DNA of 64,000 nucleotides from Lentzea atacamensis (GTDB taxonomy: Bacteria; Actinomycetota; Actinomycetes; Mycobacteriales; Pseudonocardiaceae), in assembly GCF_003269295.1 (NCBI RefSeq), contig NZ_QLTT01000006.1:1-64000 (forward strand), written 5' to 3'. Every line of letters starts with the position of its first letter. Position 1 is the stretch's first letter. A model generated the notes under the pieces. It searched no databases. It was not told the DNA's origin and was given only the letters and a program-made list of their open reading frames with translations. Positions 56,393-64,000 of the stretch are shown piece by piece. The position numbers and the translations under genes were made by a program.

Positions 56393-57550
56393 CTACTTTC
56401 GCGGCGGCGGGTCGGGTAGATCGAGGTGCCCGACCATCCGCGGTGGGTTCGCCCCGGACTTGACCTGGTAGTCGCTGTCCTCCTGATCGTTGACGTTGTT
56501 CGGCCCACCCGCGCCTGGGATCTTGCTCGCGTTCTCGGACCCCCAGCCACCGTGGTACGGATTGCCCTCGGTGTTGGCGCGCGTCGTCGACCCGTCGGGC
56601 GTCGTGTAGGTGTGCCCCTGCGTGTTCGCTCCGCTGGTCGTGCGAATGCCGGTCTCCGGATCCGTGTGGGTCCCGGTATCCCAGGTGTTCGACAGGCCCT
56701 CGTGCCTGTTCTGCACACCTCCGAGCGCACCACCGACGCCGCCGGAGATACCGCCGGACAGGATCGCCGAACCGAAGTCCTTCGCCTCGAACTTGCCGTG
56801 ATAGACGTTGTTCAGCACGTTGCCGCCCGCACCCGAGACGGCGCCTTCCACCGCGCCACGGCCAGCAGCCGCCAGGAAGTTCTTCGACGTGTTGCCGAGT
56901 GCGGCGCTGCCCGCGCCGACCGCACCACCCGCGATGCCCGCGGCGACACCCGCGACGCCCGCGTCGACCGTCTTGCCGACGTCCCAGGACTTCCGCTCAC
57001 CCGTCGCGAACTGGATCGTCTGGATCGCGGCGTCGACACCGACGTTGATCGCGACGTTGAGGATGATCTGCTTGATCAACTGCTGGAAGAGCATCTGGAC
57101 GAAGGTGCGCGTGGCCACCTGCGCGATCGGGATGCCCGCGGTCGACGCACCGAACGTGGCCACCGCCGAGGCGATCATCGCGGCGATCTGGGCGGCCAGG
57201 ATGATCAGAGCGGCGATGATGCTGAGTTTCGTGTACTCGACGCCGAGTGCCGCGTTGTCACAGCCTGAGGCCAGGTCGGTGCACAGCTGCTGCAGGTTGA
57301 CCAGGTAGGCGTCGCCCTCGGTGTACTTCTTCCAGTACTCCTCGAACTTCTCGGCGGTCTGCCCGCGCATGCAGCCCAAAGCCGCTTTCGAGGCGCTGTT
57401 GCCGTCGTTCAGCACCTCACCGATCGACTTGGCGGCGGCCTCCCACGCGTCCCGCATGGCGCGCAGCTTGGTCTCGTCGCCCTCCGGCCACGACGCCCCG
57501 ACCACGATGGGCGTGAGCCATTGAACAGCGCCCGGAATCTCGATGCCCAC
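56393..57550 (-). CDS. WXG100-like secretion carrier without toxin domain
   Basis: Protein of 385 residues. The N-terminal ~110 residues are a helical WXG100-like domain (RAMRDAWEAAAKSIGEVLND), followed by hydrophobic helices (KLSIIAALIILAAQIAAMIA) and a glycine/alanine-rich stretch (DAGVAGVAAGIAGGAVGAGS). This is the architecture of actinobacterial type VII-exported polymorphic toxins. The C-terminal ~110 residues are polar, low-complexity and lack a recognisable toxin fold, and no immunity gene follows. GTG start 3 bases after the WXG100 gene. It may be a toxin carrier that lost its warhead or a structural effector. Confidence 0.7.
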   Translation of the reverse strand: MGIEIPGAVQWLTPIVVGASWPEGDETKLRAMRDAWEAAAKSIGEVLNDGNSASKAALGCMRGQTAEKFEEYWKKYTEGDAYLVNLQQLCTDLASGCDNAALGVEYTKLSIIAALIILAAQIAAMIASAVATFGASTAGIPIAQVATRTFVQMLFQQLIKQIILNVAINVGVDAAIQTIQFATGERKSWDVGKTVDAGVAGVAAGIAGGAVGAGSAALGNTSKNFLAAAGRGAVEGAVSGAGGNVLNNVYHGKFEAKDFGSAILSGGISGGVGGALGGVQNRHEGLSNTWDTGTHTDPETGIRTTSGANTQGHTYTTPDGSTTRANTEGNPYHGGWGSENASKIPGAGGPNNVNDQEDSDYQVKSGANPPRMVGHLDLPDPPPRK

Positions 57551-57553
57551 GGC

Positions 57554-57865
57554 TCACTTCCCTCCCAGCGACTTGGCGCCACCCTGGTCGACGGCTTCCC
57601 AGGTGTCGGCAGAGGCGTCCAGACCTTTGCGGATCGAGTGGATGCCCTCTGCGACCAGCGGAATCGCCTGGCGTGCCGACTGTTCGAGCGGCAGGTAGGA
57701 CTTGGCGAACTCCTGGCCCGCCTCGTCGTTGCCCCAGCAGCCGTTGTTGGCGTCGAGCACGCCCCGCAACGTCTCCCACGCGGTCTGCAGCTTGTCGCCC
57801 GCCGCCGAGAACTTCGGCGACGCCGAGCGCAGCGCCGTCGGGTCGACCTCGAAGCCGGTCACCAC
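57554..57865 (-). CDS. WXG100/ESX-like protein
   Basis: Protein of 103 residues, two helices around a turn with GCWGNDEAGQEF, the W-x-G hairpin of WXG100 proteins at about 43-45. Such proteins are substrates and chaperone-like partners for type VII secretion. Its start overlaps the YbaB-like gene by 7 bases and its stop lies 3 bases before the carrier gene, so the three form one operon. No EccC ATPase is in the window. Confidence 0.85.
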   Translation of the reverse strand: MVTGFEVDPTALRSASPKFSAAGDKLQTAWETLRGVLDANNGCWGNDEAGQEFAKSYLPLEQSARQAIPLVAEGIHSIRKGLDASADTWEAVDQGGAKSLGGK

Positions 57866-58335
57866 TGACCCCCTCGGCGGTCCATGAAGGACTCCGGCGG
57901 CTCGTCGTCGTCATGCTGCTGCGGTTTCGGCTGCACGACGGGCGGCGGGGTCGGGATGAGGTCCTTGAGGGACGGCATGCCCGGGAACAGGTCCGGCAGG
58001 TCGGGAATGCCCTCCTGATAGGGCGCGAGCGCGGCGTCGGCCTGCTCCCGCGCGGAGAGGGCGGCCTTCTGGATCGTCGCGACGACGCTCTGCGCCAGCT
58101 TCTCCGGGGTGCTGCGTTCGAACGCGGCCGGCGCGAACTTGACGTCGGTGACGATGCCCCCGGCGTTGACCGTGACGTCGACCAGGCCGTCCTGCGAGGT
58201 CGCCCTGCCGACCTTGGCCATCGCCTCGGCCTGCGCCTCTTTCAGCTGCGCGGTCTGCCGTTCGAGGTTCGCCAGCATCTGGTCGACCTGGCCGCGCAAC
58301 GCCGCGTTGCGCGCTTCGAGCTCAGCGTTGTTCAC
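57859..58335 (-). CDS. YbaB/EbfC family nucleoid-associated protein
   Basis: Protein of 158 residues: helix-rich N-terminus (LRGQVDQMLANLERQTAQLK), the YbaB strand core (GLVDVTVNAGGIVTDVKFAP) and helix (TPEKLAQSVVATIQKA), then a proline-rich acidic tail of about 45 residues. YbaB/EbfC proteins bind DNA; those placed before WXG100 genes in actinobacteria may have a secretion-linked role instead. GTG start. First gene of the operon. Confidence 0.85.
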   Translation of the reverse strand: MNNAELEARNAALRGQVDQMLANLERQTAQLKEAQAEAMAKVGRATSQDGLVDVTVNAGGIVTDVKFAPAAFERSTPEKLAQSVVATIQKAALSAREQADAALAPYQEGIPDLPDLFPGMPSLKDLIPTPPPVVQPKPQQHDDDEPPESFMDRRGGQW

Positions 58336-58439
58336 GAGCCCCCCTCACTCTCGGTGTGATGTGCGCTACTAGACCACACCGGATGAGGCTAATTGGCGCA
58401 ACCTGGTCGCACCGCCGAATCAGCTGAACGGATGTCGTG

Positions 58440-59396
58440 TCACCCGCTGTGGCCGGCCGCCGCCCAGCTCTGCAGCATCCGGAACGCGATCGACGAACCG
58501 CCCGCGAGCCCGAGCCCCGGCACGCTGCCGGGCACCTCGATGGCCTGCCGGACGTCGGCCCGCGACACCCACCTGGCCTCGGCGATCTCCCCTTCGGCCA
58601 GCACCAGCGGCTCCGAGGGATCGGCCACGGCCTCGAAACCGATCATCAGCGAGCGCGGGAACGGCCAGGGCTGACTGCCCAGGTAGCGGATGTCCCGGAC
58701 GGCCACGCCGACCTCTTCGAAGATCTCGCGCGCCACGCAGGCCTCGAGCGACTCACCGGACTCGACGAACCCGGCCAGCACAGAGAACCGGCCCTCCGGC
58801 CACTCCGGCCCGCGAGCCACCAGCACCTGGTCCGCCCCGTCGTGCACGAGGCAGATCACCGCGGCATCGGTGCGCGGGTACTCCTCGCGGCCGCAGCCGG
58901 AGCACACCGAGATCCAGCCCGACTTCTCCAGCACGGTCGGCGAACCGCACTTGGCGCAGAACTTCGCGAGCCGGTGCCACTGGAACAACGCCGCCGCGGT
59001 GGTGAACAACCCGGCCGACATGTCGTCCAGGGTCGCCCCGGCCTGCCGCAGGTCGAGCCACTGCGGCTCGTCCGTCAGCTCCGGCGGGCCCCACGCCCGC
59101 GAAGCCGGCACCTGCTCACCCTCCTCCGCCGGCGTCAGCACGGCGAAGTAGGCCACTCCGTCCTGCTCACCCAGCAGGACGGAGCCCGGCGGCGGTTCCT
59201 CTCCGAACTCCACGGCCGGCCGGTCGACGACACGGGTGCCGCGCTCCGCCACGAGCGTGCGTCCCCGCGTGTCGACGACGACCATCCTGGCCTTGGGCCA
59301 CAGCGCGGCGATCCGCTCGGAATCGCCGCGCAACGGCTCGCACCTGTCGATCACGAATCTCGACAGCGCGGGCAGACCGACCAGATCGAAGCTCAC
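58440..59396 (-). CDS. nudC: NADH pyrophosphatase NudC
   Basis: Protein of 318 residues: an N-terminal domain, a four-cysteine zinc ribbon (FCAKCGSPTVLEKSGWISVC then SGCGREEYPR), the Nudix box GFVESGESLEACVAREIFEE followed by VGV, and the NADH-specific SQPWPFP motif. It hydrolyses NAD(H) to NMN(H) and AMP and can remove NAD caps from RNA. The GTG start overlaps the stop of the M16 gene (GTGA), so it is the last gene of the M16-M16-NudC operon. Confidence 0.95.
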   Translation of the reverse strand: MSFDLVGLPALSRFVIDRCEPLRGDSERIAALWPKARMVVVDTRGRTLVAERGTRVVDRPAVEFGEEPPPGSVLLGEQDGVAYFAVLTPAEEGEQVPASRAWGPPELTDEPQWLDLRQAGATLDDMSAGLFTTAAALFQWHRLAKFCAKCGSPTVLEKSGWISVCSGCGREEYPRTDAAVICLVHDGADQVLVARGPEWPEGRFSVLAGFVESGESLEACVAREIFEEVGVAVRDIRYLGSQPWPFPRSLMIGFEAVADPSEPLVLAEGEIAEARWVSRADVRQAIEVPGSVPGLGLAGGSSIAFRMLQSWAAAGHSG

Positions 59397-60781
59397 TGGA
59401 ACGAGACTCCACCCAGCGCGGAGAGCTTCGGCTTGAGCAGCTCGGCGTCACCGACCAGCACACCGGTGAAGTTGCCGGGGGCGAAGAACTCCAGCGCCGC
59501 CGCGGCCACCTGCTCCGGCGTGACCTTCTGCAGCCGGGCCGGGTGCTCGACCAGCCAGTCGATGCCCAGCCCGAGCGCGACGAGGTTCACCAGGAACGAC
59601 GCCAGACCGGACTGCGACGACGTCGTGGTCAGCAGCGTGCCGATGGCGTACCGGCGTGCGACGTCCACTTCGGACTCCGACGGCGGCACCAGGCCGAGGC
59701 GCGCGAGCTCGTACCGGGTCTCCAGCAGCGCGGCCGCCGTCACGTCGGACGCCGTGTCCGCGTCGATCAGCAGCGTGGCGCCGTGGACGGTGAACTCGGG
59801 GTGCGAGCGGGCGCTGTAGGTGTAGCCCTTGTCCTCACGGATGTTCTCGACCAGCCGGGACGAGAAGAACCCGCCGTAGACGAGGTTCGCGAGCTGCAGC
59901 GCCGGGTAGCGCTCGTCGGTGCGCGGAATCGCCTGCGCGGCAAGGCGGATCTGCGACTGCACGGCACCGGCGCGGTGCACGAGCAGCACGTCGCCACCGG
60001 AGACGGGCGGCAGCGGCGGCAGCTGGACGGCCTCGCCGTCGCCCTGCCACGCGTCCAGCGCCTCGCCGATCTGGGCCACGGCTTCGGACGGCTCGACGTC
60101 GCCGACGATCACGAGGACCGAACCGCGCGGCAGCAACGCCTTGCGGTGCAACGCCAGCACGTCGTCACGGGTGACCGCGGCGACCTCGTCGGCCTCCGGC
60201 ATCTCCTTGGCGTACGGGTGGTCGCCGTACAGCAGCTTCTGCAACGCCTCGCGCGCGATCACGTTCGGCTGCGAGCGGGCGATCGCGATGCGCTCGACCA
60301 GGCGGGACTGCTCGCGCTCGAGCTCCTCCGCGGGGTACGACGCGGAGGTCAGCACGTCGCGCAGCACGTCCAGCACGGTGCCGAGGCCGCTGGCCAGCGC
60401 GTTGCCGGTGATGCTCAGGCGCTCCGGGTCGACCACGGAGTCGAGCTCGCCGCCGACCAGCGCCAGCTCGGTGTCGATCTGCACGCGGGAACGGGACGCG
60501 GTACCGGTCAGGATCGTGTTCGCGAGCACCTCCGCCTGGGCGGAGTGCTGCGAGCCGGCGCTCGACGTGGCCGGGTCCGCGAACGGGACGCGCAGACGCA
60601 CCTCGACCATCGGCACGGTGGCGCGCTTGACCGCGATGACGCGCAGGCCGTTCGGCAGCACGGTGTCCACAGCGGACAGGTCAGCGGCCGCCTTCTGCAC
60701 ACCCAGCTCGGGCAGCGGACGCGGGCCGGTGGGGGTGCGACCGATCTCCTCGGCGGAACGGTGGGTCTTGGCCGAGGTCAC
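59393..60781 (-). CDS. M16 peptidase-like subunit, non-catalytic
   Basis: Protein of 462 residues with the two-domain M16 fold. The zinc-binding HxxEH motif expected near the N-terminus is replaced (the segment reads SSAGSQHSAQAEVLANTILT), so it cannot bind zinc. It keeps the second-domain arginine/tyrosine segment NIREDKGYTYSARS. Non-catalytic partners of this type form heterodimers with an active M16 subunit, here the gene just upstream, with an ATGA overlap (60778-60781). Confidence 0.9.
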   Translation of the reverse strand: MTSAKTHRSAEEIGRTPTGPRPLPELGVQKAAADLSAVDTVLPNGLRVIAVKRATVPMVEVRLRVPFADPATSSAGSQHSAQAEVLANTILTGTASRSRVQIDTELALVGGELDSVVDPERLSITGNALASGLGTVLDVLRDVLTSASYPAEELEREQSRLVERIAIARSQPNVIAREALQKLLYGDHPYAKEMPEADEVAAVTRDDVLALHRKALLPRGSVLVIVGDVEPSEAVAQIGEALDAWQGDGEAVQLPPLPPVSGGDVLLVHRAGAVQSQIRLAAQAIPRTDERYPALQLANLVYGGFFSSRLVENIREDKGYTYSARSHPEFTVHGATLLIDADTASDVTAAALLETRYELARLGLVPPSESEVDVARRYAIGTLLTTTSSQSGLASFLVNLVALGLGIDWLVEHPARLQKVTPEQVAAAALEFFAPGNFTGVLVGDAELLKPKLSALGGVSFQ

Positions 60782-62061
60782 TGGGCTCCTCCGGTGGGCT
60801 TGACGAGAAGAAGGGCGCGGGCGTCGGGACGCAGCGCCTTGGCCGCGGCGGACACCTCGTCCACGGTCACCGAGGCGATCCGCTCGGGCAGTTCGTAGAT
60901 CAGCTCGGCGCGGCCGAACAGCAGCTCCGCGGAGCCGAGGCCCAGCGTGCGGTTCGTGAGCCGGTCGTGCTCCTTGTGCATGGTCGACGCCCAGCGGGCG
61001 GTGACCTTCGCGAGCTCCTCCACCGACGGCGGCTCCTGCGCGAGCTTCTGCAGCTCCTCGTCGATGGCCGCGACGACCTGGTCGGCGGACACCTCGGCGG
61101 TGTGGATCGCGGTGATGCTGAACGTGTCGGGGTCACGGGCTTCCAAGGGCCCGAACAGGCCGCAGCCGGCGTTCAGGTCGATCACGATGCCCTCGCGGTG
61201 CACCAGGCGCTGCTGCAGGCGCGAGCTGTCGCCGTCGGTGAGCACGCCCGCGAGCACCAGGTACGCGAGGTAACCGTCGATGTCGGTGACCGGGTCGGGC
61301 ACGCGGTAGCCGATCGCGATCGCGGGCAGCGGGGCCAGCGCGTCGCCGTGCTCGTGCCGCACCTCGCCCTGCGGGGCGGGCTCGGCGAACGAAGGGCGCT
61401 CCGGCTTCGGCCGCGCGGGCACGTCGCCGAAGTGCTTCTCCACCAACGCCTTCGTGGCCTCGACGTCGAGGTCGCCGGCCACGGTCAGCACCGCGTTGGA
61501 CGGCGAGTAGTAAGTGTCGAAGAACTCCGCGCAGTCGTCGACGGTGGCGCTCTCCAGGTCGACGAAGTCGCCGTAGCCGTTGTGCGCGTTGGCGAACGTC
61601 TTGAACAGCACCGGCGGCAGCAGGATCCAGGGGAACCCGCCGTACGGGCGGTTCAGCACGTTGAGCCGGATCTCCTCCTTCACCACGTCGATCTGGTTGC
61701 GGAGGTTCTCCTCGGTGATCTTCGGCGCGCGCATGCGGTCGGCTTCGAGGAACAGCGCCCGCTCGAGCGCCGCCGAGGGCAGCACCTGGTAGTAGTCGGT
61801 GTAGTCCGGGTGTGTGGACCCGTTGAACGTGCCGCCCGACGACTGCACGTGCCGGAAGTGGGCCAGCTTCTCCAGGCTCTCGCTGCCCTGGAACATCAGA
61901 TGCTCGAACAGGTGCGCGAACCCGGTGCGCCCCTCCGGCTCGGAGCGGAAGCCGACGTCGTAGTGCACGCTGACGCCGACGACCGGTGCGCTGGCGTCGG
62001 GGGCGAGCACCACCCGCAGGCCGTTGGGCAACGTGAACCTGTGCAGTTCGGGTGAGGCCAT
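60778..62061 (-). CDS. M16 zinc metallopeptidase, catalytic subunit
   Basis: Protein of 427 residues with the inverted zinc motif HLFEHLMFQGSE (HxxEH) and the downstream glutamate in the NQIDVVKEEIRLNV stretch. The C-terminal domain has the substrate-binding arginine/tyrosine region. Cytoplasmic or peripheral peptidase acting on small unfolded peptides; the pairing with a non-catalytic subunit mirrors processing peptidases. Start ATG 62061 lies 11 bases after the stop of the DUF2207-type gene. Confidence 0.92.
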   Translation of the reverse strand: MASPELHRFTLPNGLRVVLAPDASAPVVGVSVHYDVGFRSEPEGRTGFAHLFEHLMFQGSESLEKLAHFRHVQSSGGTFNGSTHPDYTDYYQVLPSAALERALFLEADRMRAPKITEENLRNQIDVVKEEIRLNVLNRPYGGFPWILLPPVLFKTFANAHNGYGDFVDLESATVDDCAEFFDTYYSPSNAVLTVAGDLDVEATKALVEKHFGDVPARPKPERPSFAEPAPQGEVRHEHGDALAPLPAIAIGYRVPDPVTDIDGYLAYLVLAGVLTDGDSSRLQQRLVHREGIVIDLNAGCGLFGPLEARDPDTFSITAIHTAEVSADQVVAAIDEELQKLAQEPPSVEELAKVTARWASTMHKEHDRLTNRTLGLGSAELLFGRAELIYELPERIASVTVDEVSAAAKALRPDARALLLVKPTGGAQ

Positions 62062-62071
62062 GTCCGCAAGC

Positions 62072-63733
62072 CTACGGGTTCGGCGCCCGGAGCGATCGCA
62101 GGTGGCCCGCCTGGGCGAGCACACCGTCCAGCGCCCCGAGGAACGCCGGGAAGCTGCGCCGGAAGTCCGTGTTGGTTCCCGAGTTGCCGTACCAATAGAG
62201 GTCTTGCTGACCGAACGTGGTGAGCCAGCGCTCGGTCTCGCCGAGCACCACCGCGTACGGCAGGGAACGCGAGAACACCAGCTCGCGGTCGGCCTCGGGG
62301 ACGTCGTCCGGGGTCACTCCGTGCAGGTAGCCGCGCAGCCCGCGGACGTGCTCCAGCAGCTCGCTGCCGCGCTTGGTCCGCGCGGGCATCGACCGCGCGC
62401 CGAACGCCAGGGCGACACCGCCGACCGCGACCGCGAGGCCGAACAGCGCGTTGCCGATCGTCAGCGCCAGCACGACCGTGGCGGCCACGCCCAGCACCGC
62501 GATCACGATGCCGACCCACCAGAAGAGGCTCCGCTCGGCGTCGGGGCGGCGCACGAACCAGCGCTTCTCCACGACGTCCGCGTAGAGCCGGTCGCGGACC
62601 AGAGCGAGGTCGATCCGCCGGCCGCGCAGCTCGGACACCGTCACGGCGTCGACACCCTGCGGCAGCAGGGCGTCGTAGACGGCCTTCTCGTACCCGGACA
62701 GCGAGTCGTCGGCCGGGTTGCGGCGCACGATCTGCCAGTCGTGGCCCTCGACCTCGGCGATCCACAGGTAGTTGCGGACGGCGAGGTCGATCACCGTGGC
62801 CGTCACGTCGACGACGTCCACGTGCTCGTCGACGACCGTGCCGACCTGGCCGGGCAGCACGCCGTCCGGCGAGGCGAACGCAACCCTTCCGCTCTGGTCG
62901 CGCACCAGCACGGACACCGCGCCGACCTCGCTCGCGAGCGCCGCCGCGTCCCGGCCGCGCAGGTACCAGAGCAGGCCGACACCGCCGAGCAGCAACACGA
63001 GCAGCCCGCCGAGCGCGGCACCGCTGATCGGGGTCAGCGCGAACGCGGCCGCCAGCCCGGACTGCTCGACCACGACGGCGTTGGGCGGCACGACACCCGC
63101 GGACAGTCCAATCGCGACGTCGACCCGTTCGCCGGCGCCGAGCTTGATCTCCTGCGCGCGCACGCCCTTGCCGTCCGCGAGGTCCGCGCTGGTGCACGGC
63201 TGCGACGAGCCGACGGGTCCCGCGAGGCAGTTGACCGACGTGGGTGAGTCGGGGGCGGAGAACGTGACGGCGACCTTGTCGAGCTCGGTGTCCCAGCCGC
63301 CCGCGACCTGCCAGCGGACCTCCAGCGCGTCGCCGACCGGGGCGACCGCGCCGACGACCGTGTAGGTCAGCGTCGCCTGGCCGCCCTCGAACGTCGTGGA
63401 GAACTGGTCGTCGCCGACGGACGCGCTGCCCTTGCCCTCGACGCGCGCATCGGTGACCTGGTACCGGCGCTCCAGGCCGTTGCCGACCGCGAGTCGCAAG
63501 GGGACGGTCCGCTTGACCGTCTTGCCGTCCGGCACGTGGACGGTCTCGGTGATGGACAGCCTGGAGTCGCGCTCCAGCTTCATCCGGACCTCGGTGCTGA
63601 CGGTCCCTGGAAGCGGCTGCGCGAGCGCGCCAACAGCCGTGCCAGAGGTCATGGCTGTCGTCAGCGCGGCCACGGCGAAGATCGCCGCTCCCCAGTTCTT
63701 CAACACGGCTGCGGACAATAGCGGAGTCCTCAT
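62072..63733 (-). CDS. DUF2207-type membrane protein
   Basis: Protein of 553 residues: a signal peptide (hydrophobic 15-35), an extracellular beta domain (about 40-230) with RLSITETVHVPDGKTVKRTV, a membrane helix (GAALGGLLVLLLGGVGLLWY), a cytoplasmic part, then two more helices (VGIVIAVLGVAATVVLALTI) and a C-terminal cytoplasmic domain. The order matches DUF2207 family proteins of unknown function. No clear ribosome site before ATG 63733. Divergent from a proline-rich gene with 48 bases between. Confidence 0.85.
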   Translation of the reverse strand: MRTPLLSAAVLKNWGAAIFAVAALTTAMTSGTAVGALAQPLPGTVSTEVRMKLERDSRLSITETVHVPDGKTVKRTVPLRLAVGNGLERRYQVTDARVEGKGSASVGDDQFSTTFEGGQATLTYTVVGAVAPVGDALEVRWQVAGGWDTELDKVAVTFSAPDSPTSVNCLAGPVGSSQPCTSADLADGKGVRAQEIKLGAGERVDVAIGLSAGVVPPNAVVVEQSGLAAAFALTPISGAALGGLLVLLLGGVGLLWYLRGRDAAALASEVGAVSVLVRDQSGRVAFASPDGVLPGQVGTVVDEHVDVVDVTATVIDLAVRNYLWIAEVEGHDWQIVRRNPADDSLSGYEKAVYDALLPQGVDAVTVSELRGRRIDLALVRDRLYADVVEKRWFVRRPDAERSLFWWVGIVIAVLGVAATVVLALTIGNALFGLAVAVGGVALAFGARSMPARTKRGSELLEHVRGLRGYLHGVTPDDVPEADRELVFSRSLPYAVVLGETERWLTTFGQQDLYWYGNSGTNTDFRRSFPAFLGALDGVLAQAGHLRSLRAPNP

Positions 63734-63781
63734 ATGCTCTGGCGCACTTTCGAACAGACGCCATCTGGGGGATTTTCGGCG

Positions 63782-64000
63782 ATGACGCAACCACCGCCGC
63801 CGGGCAATTGGCCGCCGCCACGCCCGGTAGGCCCACCGCCCGTGCCCGCACCACGGCAGTACGGGCCGCCGATGCCTCCCCGCCCTGTTCAGGGACCTCC
63901 GCGTCCACCCCAGATGCGTCCGATGGGCCCGCCTCCCGGCCACCGGCCGTTGCCGCCGCCGCGTCCCGTGATGCCGCCGCCTCAACGGATGTGGGGCCCG
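63782..64000 (+). CDS. Proline-rich protein, cut by window end
   Basis: The first 73 codons are seen: MTQPPPPGNWPPPRPVGPPP and more of the same, about half proline. Such N-terminal regions commonly precede membrane or secreted domains in actinobacterial proteins. GGGGGA lies 8-13 bases before the ATG. Nothing can be said about the missing part. Confidence 0.7.
   Translation, partial: MTQPPPPGNWPPPRPVGPPPVPAPRQYGPPMPPRPVQGPPRPPQMRPMGPPPGHRPLPPPRPVMPPPQRMWGP

Noticed and set aside
59393..60781. Loss of HxxEH in the second M16 protein as a decay event
   Set aside because: Paired catalytic and non-catalytic M16 subunits are a known normal arrangement, so this is not evidence of damage.
60967..62055. 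Plus-strand frame of 362 codons opposite the M16 peptidase
   Set aside because: Val/Arg/His-rich shadow without domains; the M16 HxxEH motif lies on the other strand.
1..64000. CRISPR arrays, rRNA genes, insertion-sequence transposases, replication origin
   Set aside because: No regularly spaced repeats, rRNA sequence, transposase motif or origin-like box cluster was seen on reading both strands.

Overview
The window is high-GC actinobacterial chromosome. Codon use, GTG starts, frequent ATGA overlaps and the families DUF3040, DUF5709, DUF5994, DUF6292 and DUF1360 fit a Pseudonocardiaceae-type organism; the genus is inference. The stretch from about 38.2 to 44.7 kb keeps the gene order known from the Mycobacterium tuberculosis Rv2229c-Rv2236c block (zinc-ribbon protein, Nif3, CobC, PtpA, SURF1, CobD), which supports the phylum placement.

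Region A (1-24 kb) is an accessory, stress-flavoured region. It holds partner-switching regulators (STAS proteins, a C-terminally truncated STAS-HATPase protein and a separate HATPase protein). It also holds two paralogous carboxylate-amine ligases of the YbdK/GCS2 type, one fused to a STAS domain and one followed by a free STAS gene. Around them lie an asparagine-synthetase-like amidotransferase, a GT4 glycosyltransferase, an extra cytochrome oxidase subunit I, glycogen debranching enzyme GlgX, an arginine/lysine-type decarboxylase and many small conserved proteins. About ten intergenic sites in this region fit the SigB/SigF-type promoter consensus (GNNT, 14-16 bases, GGGTAC/T or a close variant), often within about 10 bases of the start codon. 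I read the region as part of a general-stress regulon; no sigma factor gene lies in the window. It is also littered with gene remnants: a frameshifted CYP152-like P450, SDR, amidohydrolase, kinase and DUF3040 fragments, and a half-copy of a small membrane protein.

Region B (24-38 kb) is a mobile, defence-rich and decaying segment. It has a 3' tRNA-Leu-like fragment with a terminator, an HNH nuclease, a TetR/hydrolase divergent pair whose shared promoter has been deleted, and a secreted ricin-type lectin. A complete type II restriction-modification pair and a translationally coupled DUF5994/small protein/transglutaminase operon follow. The segment ends in two tandem, degraded Hint-containing polymorphic toxin/immunity modules that sit against a truncated SARP regulator on one side and a truncated forward gene on the other.

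Region C (38-44.7 kb) is the conserved housekeeping block. Region D (44.7-53 kb) is a Wadjet-type anti-plasmid system (jetA, jetB, jetC translationally coupled; jetD about 480 bp downstream behind an opposing small gene). The JetD protein appears to have lost key Toprim residues. Region E (53-64 kb) holds a MarR/FAD-monooxygenase divergent pair with an operator-like palindrome, a membrane protein, a YbaB/WXG100/secretion-carrier trio, NudC, a pair of M16 peptidases (one catalytic, one not), a DUF2207-type membrane protein and the start of a proline-rich protein cut by the window end.
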